A stretch of 64,000 nt of DNA, taken from contig JAFSCP010000040.1 in assembly GCA_017436705.1 (NCBI GenBank), positions 1-64,000 of the forward strand. Reading direction: 5' to 3'. The stretch is from Bacillota bacterium (lineage in GTDB: Bacteria > Bacillota > Clostridia > Peptostreptococcales > Anaerovoracaceae). Shown here in pieces: positions 50,343 through 60,116 of the stretch. Under the pieces are notes generated by a model, which saw only the letters and a program-made list of their open reading frames with translations, was not told the DNA's origin and searched no databases. How positions within the stretch are numbered: the first letter of the stretch is position 1; every line of letters begins with the position of its first letter. Position numbers and translations under genes: made by a program.

Positions 50343-50584
50343 AAAAAATTTATATTTTGATGGTTTTCAATATGATTCTGAGCGATTTCGCAGACGCTGC
50401 AGAAACGATAAACAGGCTTGCGTAGATGAGCAGCTAAGAATTAAACACTGTTTGAGCGATACAAGTTTTAATGAGCGAGTTTGTTTAATTCTCTGCGAAT
50501 AAAGCAAACTGTTTCAATCGCTTCCAGCGTCGAGGACTTAGTGAAGAATCATATTGCCAACCATCTTTTTTATCTAAATTTTTT
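50343..50584 (+). ncRNA. About 242-nt imperfect palindrome, copy 1: candidate structured RNA or hairpin element
   Basis: Nested pairings run through the element. The ends AAAAAATTTA (50343-50352) and TAAATTTTTT (50575-50584) pair. GATGGTT and CAATATGATTCT (about 50359-50379) pair with 50546-50565. GACGCTG (50393-50399) pairs with CAGCGTC (50525-50531), AAACAG near 50410 with CTGTTT near 50510, and AGAATTAAAC (50437-50446) with GTTTAATTCT (50483-50492). GAGCAGCTAAG, a 36-base apical segment, CTCTGC and CGAGGACTTAG are shared with the copy at 55957-56195, but many paired bases differ with pairing kept. The 3' arm is followed by a T-run. No ORF. Whether it is transcribed is unknown. Confidence 0.65.
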
Positions 50585-50604
50585 GTGAAATTCGTCCCAT
50601 TTCC

Positions 50605-50633
50605 TTGGCATTTTTTGCTTTTTGTGCTATGAT
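50605..50633 (+). promoter_or_regulatory. Promoter of the plsX operon
   Basis: TTGGCA (50605-50610), 17-base spacer, TATGAT (50628-50633), 72 bp before the plsX start and directly after the large palindromic element. Confidence 0.65.
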
Positions 50634-50704
50634 TAAAGTTGCATTATTATGTACATTATTATACTGGGATAAATATATATTTTTTAGAACGGGAGGAAAA
50701 CCCA

Positions 50705-51718
50705 ATGAGAATCATTTTAGACGGTATGGGCGGCGACAACGCGCCTGCAGCAGTAGTTGAAGGTGCAGTCCTCGCATCAAAGGAAATTCAGCATGAGATT
50801 GCAATTATAGGTCAGGAAGAACTGATCTTTGCAGAATTAAAGAAATATAAGTATGATGAAAATAAAATCACAGTTATTGATGCCAGAGAAGTTATCAGCA
50901 ATGACGAAGCTCCTGTAAGAGCGGTACGTTCCAAGAAGGATTCTTCAATTGTAAAGGGCATTAATATGGTGAAGAGCGGCGAAGGAGATGTTTTCATTTC
51001 CGCAGGCAGTACTGGTGCGCTTCTTTCCGGAGGTCTTTTCCTGCTGGGAAGAATTCAGGGTATTGACCGACCTGCACTGGCTTCTGTATATCCGATCCTG
51101 GGCGGCAAGGCGTCACTTCTTCTTGATGCAGGTGCCAACGCAGAATGTAAGCCGAACAACTTACTTGAGTTCGGTATCATGGGCAACATTTATATGGAAA
51201 AGGTTCTTGGCAGGGAAAACCCAAGAGTAGGTCTTGTAAACCTGGGTGCTGAAGCTGCAAAGGGAAATACTCTTACCAAGGCTGCTTACGAGCTCCTTGA
51301 ACAGAGCCATATGAACTTTATCGGCAATGTGGAAGCAAGGGAAGTTCCTAAGGGGGCATGCGACGTAATCGTTGCTGACGGCTTTACAGGAAACGTAATT
51401 CTCAAACTTACTGAAGGTCTTGCATGGAACATTCTACAGTTAATCAAGAAGAAGTTCACTGACGGCCTGAAGGCTAAATTCGGTGCAGCACTTCTCATCG
51501 ACAAGCTGGGTGAACTGAAAAAAGAATTTGACTATTCAGAATACGGCGGAGCACCTATCCTTGGCGTGAAGGGTCCTGTAGTAAAGATGCACGGTTCTTC
51601 CAAGGCAGCCGCGGTTAAGAATACAATTTTAAAGGCAATTCCTTTCGTAGAAGAAAAAGTCGTTGAAACAATTCAGAATTCCGTACTTGAAATCGAGGAG
51701 ATTACTTTAAGTGAATAA
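50705..51718 (+). CDS. plsX: Phosphate acyltransferase PlsX
   Basis: The protein has 337 residues with the start at ATG 50705 (GGGAGGAAAA upstream). DGMGGDNAPAAVVEGAV (about 6-22) is the N-terminal signature, with SAGSTGAL (about 100-107) and DAGANAECKPNNL (about 142-154) also conserved. PlsX makes acyl-phosphate from acyl-ACP for phosphatidic acid synthesis, with PlsY (encoded 7 kb downstream) using that product. The stop overlaps the rnc start by 8 bases. No acpP or fab genes lie between plsX and rnc, although those are the neighbours in many Firmicutes. Confidence 0.96.
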   Translation: MRIILDGMGGDNAPAAVVEGAVLASKEIQHEIAIIGQEELIFAELKKYKYDENKITVIDAREVISNDEAPVRAVRSKKDSSIVKGINMVKSGEGDVFISAGSTGALLSGGLFLLGRIQGIDRPALASVYPILGGKASLLLDAGANAECKPNNLLEFGIMGNIYMEKVLGRENPRVGLVNLGAEAAKGNTLTKAAYELLEQSHMNFIGNVEAREVPKGACDVIVADGFTGNVILKLTEGLAWNILQLIKKKFTDGLKAKFGAALLIDKLGELKKEFDYSEYGGAPILGVKGPVVKMHGSSKAAAVKNTILKAIPFVEEKVVETIQNSVLEIEEITLSE

Positions 51719-52409
51719 TACAGAGCTCGAACAGATTATAGGCTATAAATTCATAAATCAGGAATATCTTGACAGGGCGCTGACCCACAGTTCATATAAC
51801 AGAGAAAAGAATACGAAGCACATGGACAATGAACGTCTTGAGTTTATCGGAGACGGTTTTCTTGATGCAATCGTAGGTTTTGAGCTGTTCAACCGTATGA
51901 AAGGTGTGACTGAGGGCAGACTGACCAAGACCAGAGCACTTATTGTGTGTGAAAAGGCTCTGGCTGATGTGGCAAGAACCATCGGCCTTGGAAAATACAT
52001 GAACATGGGTCACGGCGAGGATGCCGGCGGCGGACGACGCAAAGACTCCATTCTGGCAGACTGCATGGAGGCTGTTATCGGAGCGATTTTCCTGGACGGT
52101 GGATTCGATGCAGCAACAAAATTTGTGGTGCATTTTTTCAGGGAAACTATTGATAAGGCAATCGAGGGGAAAATTTTCCTGGATTATAAATCAGAAGTGC
52201 AGGAAGTTCTGCAGAGCAGAGGCAAGCCTGTTAATATTGTATATGTTACTGACCGTGAAGAAGGACCGGCTCATGACAAGACTTTCTTCGTACACATGGA
52301 GTGCGACGGAAAGGTTTACGGCAGCGGCAGCGGCAAGAGCAAAAAAGAAGCAGAGCAGAATGCTGCAAAAGAAACTTCGGCTACTCTCAGGAGAGGAGAT
52401 AAAAAATAG
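51711..52409 (+). CDS. rnc: Ribonuclease III (GTG start)
   Basis: The protein has 232 residues starting at GTG 51711, 8 bases inside plsX. The catalytic signature is NERLEFIGDGFLDAIVG (about 41-57), with the acidic D-x-x-E-A motif in ILADCMEAVIGAIFLDGG (about 115-132). The C-terminal double-stranded RNA-binding domain spans about 162-230 (YKSEVQEVLQSRGKP, GSGSGKSKKEAEQNAAKE). It processes rRNA and other double-stranded RNAs; the hairpin elements flanking this operon are conceivable substrates. smc begins at the next base. Confidence 0.96.
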   Translation: MNNTELEQIIGYKFINQEYLDRALTHSSYNREKNTKHMDNERLEFIGDGFLDAIVGFELFNRMKGVTEGRLTKTRALIVCEKALADVARTIGLGKYMNMGHGEDAGGGRRKDSILADCMEAVIGAIFLDGGFDAATKFVVHFFRETIDKAIEGKIFLDYKSEVQEVLQSRGKPVNIVYVTDREEGPAHDKTFFVHMECDGKVYGSGSGKSKKEAEQNAAKETSATLRRGDKK

Positions 52410-55400
52410 ATGTATTTTAAGCGTTTAGAAATGCACGGGTTCAAGTCATTCGCTGAACCTGTTGTAATAGAGTTCCACGAAGGTGTGACCTGTATTGTAG
52501 GTCCCAACGGAAGCGGAAAGAGTAACATCAGCGATGCCATCAGATGGGTTCTGGGCGAACAAAGCGCCAAGATGCTGAGAGGCGGCAAGATGGAGGAAGT
52601 TATTTTCTCCGGTACTGCAAACAGAAAATCCCGTGGCATGGCGGAAGTAACTCTGGTAATCGACAACTCCACAGGAATTCTTCCTATTGACTACAACGAA
52701 GTTGCAATCACAAGAAGGATGTACCGTTCCGGTGAAAACCAGTATCTGATAAACAACAATCAGTGCCGTCTCCGTGACATCAGGGAACTGATTATGGACA
52801 CAGGTATCGGTGTTGACGGTTACTCCCTTATCGGTCAGGGAAAAATTGCTGATATTGTAAGTAACAAGCCGGAAAGCAGAAGAGAAATTTTCGAAGAGGC
52901 TGCCGGTGTTGTAATGTATAAGACCAAAAAGGCTGAGGCTGAGCGCAAGCTGGCATCAACCAATGCCAACCTGGAAAGAGTAAACGATATTATAGGAGAA
53001 ATCGAAGGTCGTATTGATGGTCTGCGCGAAGACAGCATCAAGGCAAAAGAATACCTGGAATTAAAGGAAAAGTACAGAGAACTTGAAATAAATATTACTC
53101 TTAAAAACGTTGAAAAGCTGGATATTGCCAACAGTGCAATCAAAGAAGACGTTGAGCATCTCAATGAAAATATTGAAACTCTCAATGCCCAGAAGAAGAG
53201 CATGGATGAACAGCTTGCAGGTGACCGTGCCAGAAACGAAAATCTGGAGCAGCTTTCCAACGATGCAAGGGACAAGCTCCTTGTAAAGATTGAGGAAATC
53301 AACAGACTGACAAACAAAAGTCAGCTGGACAGCGAAAAACTGGCTGGTATTGACCGTGACTATATCAGAATCACTGAGGAAATACAGTCTCTGGACGAAA
53401 AACTTTCAAGAGAAGCTGCCAATGCAGAAGAACTTGAGGAAAACAAGGACAGGGTACTTGAAAATCTTAAGAATGAAGAAACCAGACTCGGTGAAAAGGT
53501 TGGTGCATACAATCAGGTGATGAGCCGCTCACTGGAAATCAACGAAGCTGTTGAAAATGCAAAGAACGAAATGTTCAGCCTTCACAGCAAAGTTTCCGCA
53601 AAGCGTTCAGAAGCCAAGAGTATGGACAGCTACAGAGAGTCTCTGGCCAAACGCAAGGCACAGCTCCTTTCTGAAGGTGCTGAAATTGAAAAAAACAGCA
53701 AAGCTTTCATTGAAGCTGCCCAGAGAGGCAAGCAGCAGAAGGCTGAAACTGAAAATAATATCAAAGAAACTGCAGAAAAGCTGACTGAAGCGAAAAAGCT
53801 CCAGGCTGAGATCAATGAAGAACTGCGCAGCCTTTCAAAACAGGGCGAGGATGTGCGTATCAGAGCAGGCCAGCTCTCAGCCCGTAAAAAGACCATTGAA
53901 GAAATGGAAAACAACTACGAAGGTTACAACGGTGCGGTTAAATTCGTTATGAAGAGCGGCATCCGCGGTATTGAAGGCGTAGTTGCTGAACTGATGAAGG
54001 TTCCTTCCGGATTTGAAATCGCCGTGGAAACTGCACTGGGCGGAAGTCTGCAGAATATTGTCTGCCAGAAGGACGCCAACGCAAAGGAAGCAATCAATGC
54101 GCTGAAAAATAACAAGGCCGGAAGACTTACTTTCCTGCCGATGGAATCAGTAAAGGGCAGCATAACGCAGCCTGGAAGCAAGGTTACAGGAGCACCCGGA
54201 TTTAAGGGCATGGCCTCCGACATTGTGGAATTTGACAGCAAGTACGAAGGTATTTTCCAGTATCTGCTGGGCAAGGTTGCAGTTGTTGAAGATATGGACA
54301 GCGCTGTGAGCCTTTCCAAGGTGGCAGGAAACGGCATCAGATTTGTAACCCTGGATGGTGAAATCATCAATGCCAGCGGTGCAATCACAGGCGGTAAGTA
54401 CAAGAACGCAACAGCAAACCTTCTTGCACGCCGCAGTGAAATCGACAAGTTAAACGGCGAAATTGCCGGACTTAAAAAAGAATATCTCAGAATTGAGGAA
54501 AATATAAAAGACAGAACAGAAGATAATCTGGAAACAGCAGAGACTATTGTCAAGCTTGAAGAAAAATTAAGAAATCTACAGATTGAAGCGGCAAACATCA
54601 ATGCTCAGCTTACTGTTCTTGAAGAAAATACTAAAGAAATCCAGCAGACAGGTGCCAAGCGCGAAAGAGAACTGGCATCTATTGAGCAGGATTCTGAGAA
54701 AGCAGAAAAGATGGCATCAGATATTCTGGCTGAAGCAGATGAGGCTGAAAAGCGCATAAAGGTGCTTGACCAGGAAATCAGTGATGGCATGGAAAAGGCT
54801 GAAGCAATAAAGGATGAAGTTACTCAGGCCAGTGAAGAGATCACCAGAGCAAGAATTGCCAAGACAGACTGGGACAACAAGCTGGAAGCGGTTGACCAGC
54901 TCCTTTCAAGGGTTCAGGATGCTATTGACGACCTGACTGTCCAGATTGATGATAAGAATGATCAGCTGGAAGTTCTGGAAAAGCAGAAGAACAAGATTCT
55001 TTTCAGTTCTGAAGATGTGGAAGGTCTGGTTGAAGGCCTTACCAAAGAAAAGACTGAGCTGGAAGATTACATCGCACAGATTGCAGCAGAAAAGTCTGTT
55101 CTGGTTGAAGCCCTTGGCAAGATGACTGCAGAATACTCAACTATCGGTGATAAGCTCAACGCATATCAGGATCAGAAGTATCAGCAGGAAATCAAGCTTG
55201 CAAAGAATGAAACCCAGCTTGATACAATCAAGGACAAGCTTTGGGAAGAATTCGAAATTTCCTATGTGCAGGCGCTTGAGTTCAGAAAAGATGATTTTGT
55301 GCTTACAACTGCTGTCAGGGAAAGCCGTGAAATCAAGAACCGTATAAGACAGCTTGGTGATGTGAACGTGGGCTCCATCAAGGAGTACGAACAGGTAAGT

Positions 55401-55958
55401 GAAAGATATTCTTTCCTCACCGAGCAGCGCAGCGATATCACAGTTGCCATGGATGAGCTGAAAGCGATTATTGACGACATGGAAAAAACCATCAAGTCAC
55501 GTTTCAAGGAAAACTTTGACAAGATTGTTGATAACTTTGAAGATATATTCAAGGAACTTTTCGGAGGCGGACATGCAGAACTCCGTCTTGACAATGAGGA
55601 CAATCCGCTTGAGTCAGGAATCGAAATCATTGCCCAGCCTCCTGGAAAGAAGCTTCAGAACATCAACCTGATGTCAGGGGGCGAAAAGACCATGACTGCA
55701 ATTGCGCTCATGTTCGCAGTACTTAAGACCAAGCCGACACCGTTCTGCATTCTGGACGAAGTGGAAGCGGCCCTGGACGATGCCAACATCGACAGATTTG
55801 CCAAGTATCTGCGCAAGTTCTACGACATTCAGTTCGCTATCGTTACTCACCAGAAAGCGACCATGGAACACGCAGATGTGCTTTACGGCGTGACAATGCC
55901 TGAACAGGGTATTTCCAAAGTATTATCACTTCGTTTAGGCGATAAAATTGATCTCTAA
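52410..55958 (+). CDS. smc: Chromosome segregation SMC ATPase
   Basis: The protein has 1182 residues, the normal length. Walker A GPNGSGKSNISDAIRWVL lies near 32-49. Long coiled coils (about 170-500 and 680-1020) surround a hinge (about 515-640; GIRGIEGVVAELMKVP, LGGSLQNIVCQ). The ABC signature NLMSGGEKTMTAIALMFA (about 1085-1102) and Walker B FCILDEVEAALDDAN (about 1111-1125) close the ATPase head. It condenses and segregates chromosomes with ScpA/ScpB. The start codon directly follows the rnc stop. A 290-bp gap with the large palindromic element separates it from ftsY. Confidence 0.97.
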   Translation: MYFKRLEMHGFKSFAEPVVIEFHEGVTCIVGPNGSGKSNISDAIRWVLGEQSAKMLRGGKMEEVIFSGTANRKSRGMAEVTLVIDNSTGILPIDYNEVAITRRMYRSGENQYLINNNQCRLRDIRELIMDTGIGVDGYSLIGQGKIADIVSNKPESRREIFEEAAGVVMYKTKKAEAERKLASTNANLERVNDIIGEIEGRIDGLREDSIKAKEYLELKEKYRELEINITLKNVEKLDIANSAIKEDVEHLNENIETLNAQKKSMDEQLAGDRARNENLEQLSNDARDKLLVKIEEINRLTNKSQLDSEKLAGIDRDYIRITEEIQSLDEKLSREAANAEELEENKDRVLENLKNEETRLGEKVGAYNQVMSRSLEINEAVENAKNEMFSLHSKVSAKRSEAKSMDSYRESLAKRKAQLLSEGAEIEKNSKAFIEAAQRGKQQKAETENNIKETAEKLTEAKKLQAEINEELRSLSKQGEDVRIRAGQLSARKKTIEEMENNYEGYNGAVKFVMKSGIRGIEGVVAELMKVPSGFEIAVETALGGSLQNIVCQKDANAKEAINALKNNKAGRLTFLPMESVKGSITQPGSKVTGAPGFKGMASDIVEFDSKYEGIFQYLLGKVAVVEDMDSAVSLSKVAGNGIRFVTLDGEIINASGAITGGKYKNATANLLARRSEIDKLNGEIAGLKKEYLRIEENIKDRTEDNLETAETIVKLEEKLRNLQIEAANINAQLTVLEENTKEIQQTGAKRERELASIEQDSEKAEKMASDILAEADEAEKRIKVLDQEISDGMEKAEAIKDEVTQASEEITRARIAKTDWDNKLEAVDQLLSRVQDAIDDLTVQIDDKNDQLEVLEKQKNKILFSSEDVEGLVEGLTKEKTELEDYIAQIAAEKSVLVEALGKMTAEYSTIGDKLNAYQDQKYQQEIKLAKNETQLDTIKDKLWEEFEISYVQALEFRKDDFVLTTAVRESREIKNRIRQLGDVNVGSIKEYEQVSERYSFLTEQRSDITVAMDELKAIIDDMEKTIKSRFKENFDKIVDNFEDIFKELFGGGHAELRLDNEDNPLESGIEIIAQPPGKKLQNINLMSGGEKTMTAIALMFAVLKTKPTPFCILDEVEAALDDANIDRFAKYLRKFYDIQFAIVTHQKATMEHADVLYGVTMPEQGISKVLSLRLGDKIDL

Positions 55959-56195
55959 AACTTTTTTCGGGCGCGCCTGTGCCTTGGGCTTTTCGCTAAG
56001 TCCTCGTCGCAGGAAACATCACAATCCGCGGCTTTATTTGCAGAGAGTCCGGCAAACTCGCCATAATAAACCAGCATTGCTCAGACAGTGCCGAACTCTT
56101 AGCTGCTCATATGCGCCGCTTAATCGGATGTTTCAGACTGCTCCTGCGGAAGCCGCTCAAAACCCAAGGCACAGGCGCGTCCTACAAAAAGTTTT
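55957..56195 (-). ncRNA. About 239-nt imperfect palindrome, copy 2: candidate structured RNA or hairpin element
   Basis: The element fills the smc-ftsY gap. AAAACTTTTT (55957-55966) pairs with AAAAAGTTTT (56186-56195), then a perfect 17-bp arm CGCGCCTGTGCCTTGGG (55972-55988) pairs with 56163-56179. CGCAGG and AAACATC (56008-56020) pair with 56127-56148. Read on the minus strand, the inner stem AGAGTTCGGC (56099-56090) / GCCGGACTCT (56053-56044) corresponds to that of copy 1 with four compensatory base-pair changes, and has a G-U pair only in this orientation. CGAGGACTTAG and GAGCAGCTAAG are shared with copy 1, which fixes the strand. It is thus opposite to smc and ftsY. Confidence 0.65.
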
Positions 56196-56249
56196 ATATA
56201 AATAAGAAATTCGCCAAAGCGAATTTCAACCATTAAGAAGGAGAAAAGG

Positions 56250-57149
56250 ATGTCATTATTTAAAGAGAAAAAATCTTTCTTCGGACGTCTCGGCGAAAAG
56301 ATTGCTGATGCAGTAATGTTCCGCGGCGAGGTTGATGAAGATTTAATGGACGAGCTTGAGGAAATCCTCATCACTTCCGACATCGGCATGGACACAACCA
56401 TGAAGATTATGGAAAAGCTCAGAGAAAAGATAAAAGACGACCGCATCGGTACACCTGAGGCTGTTACTGAAGCGCTTAAAAATATTATGATTGAAGTTGT
56501 TGACAAGGGGGATGCCCAGAAGCTGAGCGAAGAAACTCCGCTGGTAATCCTTATGATCGGAATCAACGGCGGCGGTAAGACAACTTCCATCGGCAAGCTG
56601 GCTCACAGACTGAAGAGCCAGGGTAAGACAGTTATGCTGGCGGCTGCGGATACTTTCCGTGCGGCGGCGGCAGAACAGCTGGCAATCTGGGGTGAAAGAA
56701 ACGGTATCAACGTTGTCAAGCATCAGGAAGGTGCAGACCCGTCTGCTGTAATTTTCGACGCTATCCAGTCAGCAAAGGCTAAAAAAATCGATGTTCTTAT
56801 CTGCGATACAGCAGGAAGACTTCAGAATAAAAAGAATCTTATGAATGAACTGGAAAAGATGAACAAAGTCATTTCCAGAGAGTATCCTGAAGCAACAAGA
56901 GAAACTTTGCTGGTTCTCGATGCTACTACAGGAAAGAACGCAGTTTCCCAGGCGCAGGAATTCGGCTCAGTTGCTGACATCACAGGCATTGTGCTGACAA
57001 AGCTGGACGGAACTGCAAAGGGTGGCATTGCGATTACTATTGCAGAAGAATTCGACATGCCGATTAAGTTTATAGGGGTTGGCGAAGGTATTGAAGATAT
57101 GGAAGCTTTCGAACCGGAGCACTTTATAGGAGGAATTTTCAATGAGTAA
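56250..57149 (+). CDS. ftsY: Signal recognition particle receptor FtsY
   Basis: The protein has 299 residues: a short N-terminal region (about 1-30) in place of the long A domain, then the NG GTPase. The G1 loop is [18 protein letters not shown] (about 95-112); the normal third residue after KT is T, here [13 protein letters not shown] (about 185-196), [11 protein letters not shown] (about 248-258) and the [14 protein letters not shown] ending are as expected. It docks ribosome-SRP complexes at the membrane. RBS AAGAAGGAGAA. The last 8 bases overlap der. Confidence 0.96.
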   Translation: MSLFKEKKSFFGRLGEKIADAVMFRGEVDEDLMDELEEILITSDIGMDTTMKIMEKLREKIKDDRIGTPEAVTEALKNIMIEVVDKGDAQKLSEETPLVILMIGINGGGKTTSIGKLAHRLKSQGKTVMLAAADTFRAAAAEQLAIWGERNGINVVKHQEGADPSAVIFDAIQSAKAKKIDVLICDTAGRLQNKKNLMNELEKMNKVISREYPEATRETLLVLDATTGKNAVSQAQEFGSVADITGIVLTKLDGTAKGGIAITIAEEFDMPIKFIGVGEGIEDMEAFEPEHFIGGIFNE

Positions 57150-58470
57150 ACCAATTGTTGCCATCGTTGGCAGACCTAACGTAGGCAAATCAACATTTTT
57201 TAACAGAATCGTAGGTCGCCGCGTGTCCATCGTTGAAGACACTCCGGGCGTTACCCGCGACAGAATTTATGCAGAAGCAGAGTGGAACTCAGTTCACTTT
57301 GCGCTTATCGACACAGGTGGTATTGAACCTTCCAGTGCTGATATCATCCTTTCACAGATGCGTGAACAGGCTCAGATTGCAATGGATATGGCAGATGTAA
57401 TCCTTTTCATCACAGATGGTAAGGATGGTCTTACACATGCAGACAGAGAAGTTGCAAGCATGCTCATGCGTACAGGCAAAAAGGTAATTCTGGTTGTAAA
57501 CAAAATCGACAATCCTACTAAATTACCTGATGATTTCTATGATTTCTGGGAACTGGGCCTTGGTGAACCTATTCCGATTTCCGCAGCAAACATGCTCAAC
57601 TTCGGTGATGTGCTGGACGAAATCGTAGAAAGTTTCCCTAAGGAAGCTTATGATGATGACGAAGAAACAATCAAAATCGCTGTAATCGGTAAGCCGAATG
57701 TGGGAAAATCATCACTTATCAACTGCCTTCTTGGTGAAAACAGAGTAATCGTTTCACCGATTGCAGGTACAACAAGAGACAGTATCGACACTCCTTTTGA
57801 AAAGGACGGCGAAAAATATATCCTTATCGACACTGCAGGTATCAGAAGAAAGTCCAAGGTAAACGAGGACATCGAAAGATACAGCGTAATCAGAGCAGTT
57901 GCTGCCATCGAAAGATGTGACGTGGCTCTTCTGGTAATCGATGCTGCAGAAGGTATCACTGAGCAGGACAAGAAGATTGCAGGTGTTGCACATGAAGCTG
58001 GTAAAGGTATCGTAGTAGTTGTAAACAAGTGGGACCTTATCGAAAAAGAAACAAACACAATGAGAGATTTCAAGCGTCTTATTGAAGCTGAACTTCTTTT
58101 CATGACTTATGCACCATCTGTTTTCATTTCCGTAAAGGACAAGCAGAGAGTAAACCAGGTTATCGAAATGGCCAAGTATGTTGCAGAAAAGAGAGCAATG
58201 CGTGTACCTACAGGTCAGCTTAACAGCCTGATTGCTGATGCTACAATGATGAAACAGCCGCCTTCAGACAAGGGCCGCAGACTTAAGATTTACTATGCAA
58301 CTCAGGTTGCAGTCAAACCGCCTTTATTCAGCTTCCAGATCAACGACCGTGAGCTGATGCACTTCTCATATGCAAGATATCTTGAAAACCAGATCAGAGA
58401 ATCATTCGGTTTCGAAGGAACTTCCATCAAGTTCGTATTCAGAGAAAAAGGCGAAAAAGAGGAGTACTAA
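57142..58470 (+). CDS. der: Ribosome assembly GTPase Der (EngA)
   Basis: The protein has 442 residues with two tandem G domains: [12 protein letters not shown] (about 9-20), DTGG (about 56-59), NKID (about 118-121) in the first; [12 protein letters not shown] (about 184-195), [10 protein letters not shown] (about 231-240) and NKWD (about 296-299) in the second. The C-terminal KH-like domain (about 350-442) is intact. Der is needed for 50S ribosome maturation. Overlap with ftsY by 8 bases and immediate continuation into plsY show a tightly packed operon. Confidence 0.97.
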   Translation: MSKPIVAIVGRPNVGKSTFFNRIVGRRVSIVEDTPGVTRDRIYAEAEWNSVHFALIDTGGIEPSSADIILSQMREQAQIAMDMADVILFITDGKDGLTHADREVASMLMRTGKKVILVVNKIDNPTKLPDDFYDFWELGLGEPIPISAANMLNFGDVLDEIVESFPKEAYDDDEETIKIAVIGKPNVGKSSLINCLLGENRVIVSPIAGTTRDSIDTPFEKDGEKYILIDTAGIRRKSKVNEDIERYSVIRAVAAIERCDVALLVIDAAEGITEQDKKIAGVAHEAGKGIVVVVNKWDLIEKETNTMRDFKRLIEAELLFMTYAPSVFISVKDKQRVNQVIEMAKYVAEKRAMRVPTGQLNSLIADATMMKQPPSDKGRRLKIYYATQVAVKPPLFSFQINDRELMHFSYARYLENQIRESFGFEGTSIKFVFREKGEKEEY

Positions 58471-59064
58471 ATGGATGCAGTTTGGAAAATAGTTCTGGCA
58501 GTGATTATTGCCTATGCTCTGGGTAATATTTCACCGTCAATCATTCAGGGAAAACTCCATGGAATCGATATTAAAAAAGAGGGCAGCGGCAACGCAGGAA
58601 CTACCAACACACTTCGTGTACTTGGTAAAAAAGCTGCAGTTATTACCCTTGTAATTGACGTTTTAAAGGGTGTGGCAGCAGTTCTTATCGGTAGTGCCCT
58701 GGCAGGGGAGCAGGCAGGATATCTGTGCGCTCTGGCTGTTTTCTGCGGTCACATCTGGCCTGCACTGTACGGTTTCAAAGGCGGCAAAGGTGTGGCAACT
58801 GCTTTTGGTGCCCTTCTGGCTGTGAACTGGGCGCTTGGCCTTTCAGCACTGGCAATCGTTGCGCTGGGAGTAATTGTGACAATGAAAATGTCTGTAGGTT
58901 CGATTCTGGGTGCAGCAACTTTCCCATTGGTGTGCTGGTTTATAGAACCAGGTTTTATAGCTATAGGTACTGTTATGGCTGTAATTATTCTGGTAAAGCA
59001 CAGGGCCAATATCGGACGTCTTATGAGAGGTGAAGAACCTAAGATGTCCTTTAAGAAAAAATAA
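58471..59064 (+). CDS. plsY: Acyl-phosphate glycerol-3-phosphate acyltransferase PlsY
   Basis: The protein has 197 residues with five to seven membrane segments. The family motifs are GNISPSIIQGKLHGIDI (about 18-34), GSGNAGTTNTLRVLGKKA (about 38-55) and GHIWPALYGFKGGKGVATAFG (about 92-112). PlsY transfers the acyl group of acyl-phosphate (from PlsX) to glycerol-3-phosphate (from GpsA, next gene), so three steps of phospholipid synthesis lie in this block. It follows der without a gap. Confidence 0.96.
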   Translation: MDAVWKIVLAVIIAYALGNISPSIIQGKLHGIDIKKEGSGNAGTTNTLRVLGKKAAVITLVIDVLKGVAAVLIGSALAGEQAGYLCALAVFCGHIWPALYGFKGGKGVATAFGALLAVNWALGLSALAIVALGVIVTMKMSVGSILGAATFPLVCWFIEPGFIAIGTVMAVIILVKHRANIGRLMRGEEPKMSFKKK

Positions 59065-59085
59065 AATAAGGATTTATTGTGTAAA

Positions 59086-60096
59086 ATGGAAAATGTAAAA
59101 AAAATAGGGATCATCGGTGCGGGCAGTTTCGGTACTGCTCTGGCCATGATTCTGGCAAACAAAGGACATGAAGTAACTGTCTGGGCGAGAGATTTCATTC
59201 AGGTTAATCAGATGATTAAAACCCGCGAAAACTCTCATTACCTGCCGGGAGTAAAGCTTCCTGAAACAATTGAATTCACTTCAGAACTGGGTGAAGCGGC
59301 TGCAGATAAGGAATATCTGGTATTTGCGGTGCCTGCACAGAGTTTCAGAGGTGTTTTCGAAAAGGCAGTGCAGTATTTTGATTCTTCAGTTCCGGTTATA
59401 AATGTTGCTAAAGGTATTGAAAAAGGAACGCTGATGCGGCTTTCCGAAGTAGCAAAAAGAATTATGCCGGAAGTAAGATATATAGCACTTTCAGGTCCTT
59501 CCCATGCAGAAGAAGTGGCAAGAGAAATGCCTACAACCGTGGTAGTTGCAGGATATGATCACGACCTGGCTGTGGACGTGCAGAATCTGTTCAATACAGA
59601 AAGATTCAGAGTTTATACCAACGAGGATCTGATGGGCGTGGAACTTGGCGGAGCTCTTAAGAATATTATTGCGCTTGGTGCAGGTATATCCGATGGCATG
59701 GGGTTCGGCGACAATGCCAAGGCAGCTATGATGACAAGAGGTATAACTGAAATGACAAGACTTGGTTATGCACTTGGTGCTGATATGGCCACATTTTCAG
59801 GTCTTGCAGGTATAGGTGACCTGATTGTAACATGTACAAGTATGCATTCCCGCAACAGACGCTGCGGAATTCTGATAGGACAGGGCATGGAGCCTGATAA
59901 AGCAATTGAAGAAATCGGCATGGTTGTCGAAGGTATTTCAACTGCGGAAGCTGCTTTTTCACTTGCAAAAATGTGTAAAGTGGAAATGCCTATTACCGAA
60001 TGCATTTATAAAGTGATACACGGAGAACTAAGGGCAGACGATGCACTGGGATTCCTTATGGGCCGTGTGACTAAAAACGAAATGAAAATACTTTAA
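59086..60096 (+). CDS. gpsA: Glycerol-3-phosphate dehydrogenase [NAD(P)+]
   Basis: The protein has about 336 residues from ATG 59086; TTG 59077 is an alternative start three codons earlier, since AAGGA at 59068 is better spaced for it. The Rossmann motif is IGIIGAGSFGTALAMIL (about 6-22). LSGPSHAEEVA (about 138-148), LKNIIALGAGISDGMGFGDNAKAA (in the catalytic domain, with the conserved Lys) and DLIVTCTS are typical. It makes glycerol-3-phosphate for PlsY. Confidence 0.95.
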   Translation: MENVKKIGIIGAGSFGTALAMILANKGHEVTVWARDFIQVNQMIKTRENSHYLPGVKLPETIEFTSELGEAAADKEYLVFAVPAQSFRGVFEKAVQYFDSSVPVINVAKGIEKGTLMRLSEVAKRIMPEVRYIALSGPSHAEEVAREMPTTVVVAGYDHDLAVDVQNLFNTERFRVYTNEDLMGVELGGALKNIIALGAGISDGMGFGDNAKAAMMTRGITEMTRLGYALGADMATFSGLAGIGDLIVTCTSMHSRNRRCGILIGQGMEPDKAIEEIGMVVEGISTAEAAFSLAKMCKVEMPITECIYKVIHGELRADDALGFLMGRVTKNEMKIL

Positions 60097-60116
60097 TCAA
60101 TCTGGAGATTATCAAT

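Noticed and set aside
50343..50584. Large palindromic element read as a simple MITE or as an oversized terminator
   Set aside because: The terminal arms of the two copies are unrelated in sequence, unlike a MITE, and the core is conserved with compensatory changes, which a plain terminator does not need.
53924..54601. 225-codon frame antisense to the SMC hinge region
   Set aside because: Ser/Leu/Pro-rich shadow of a well-conserved gene; no domain.
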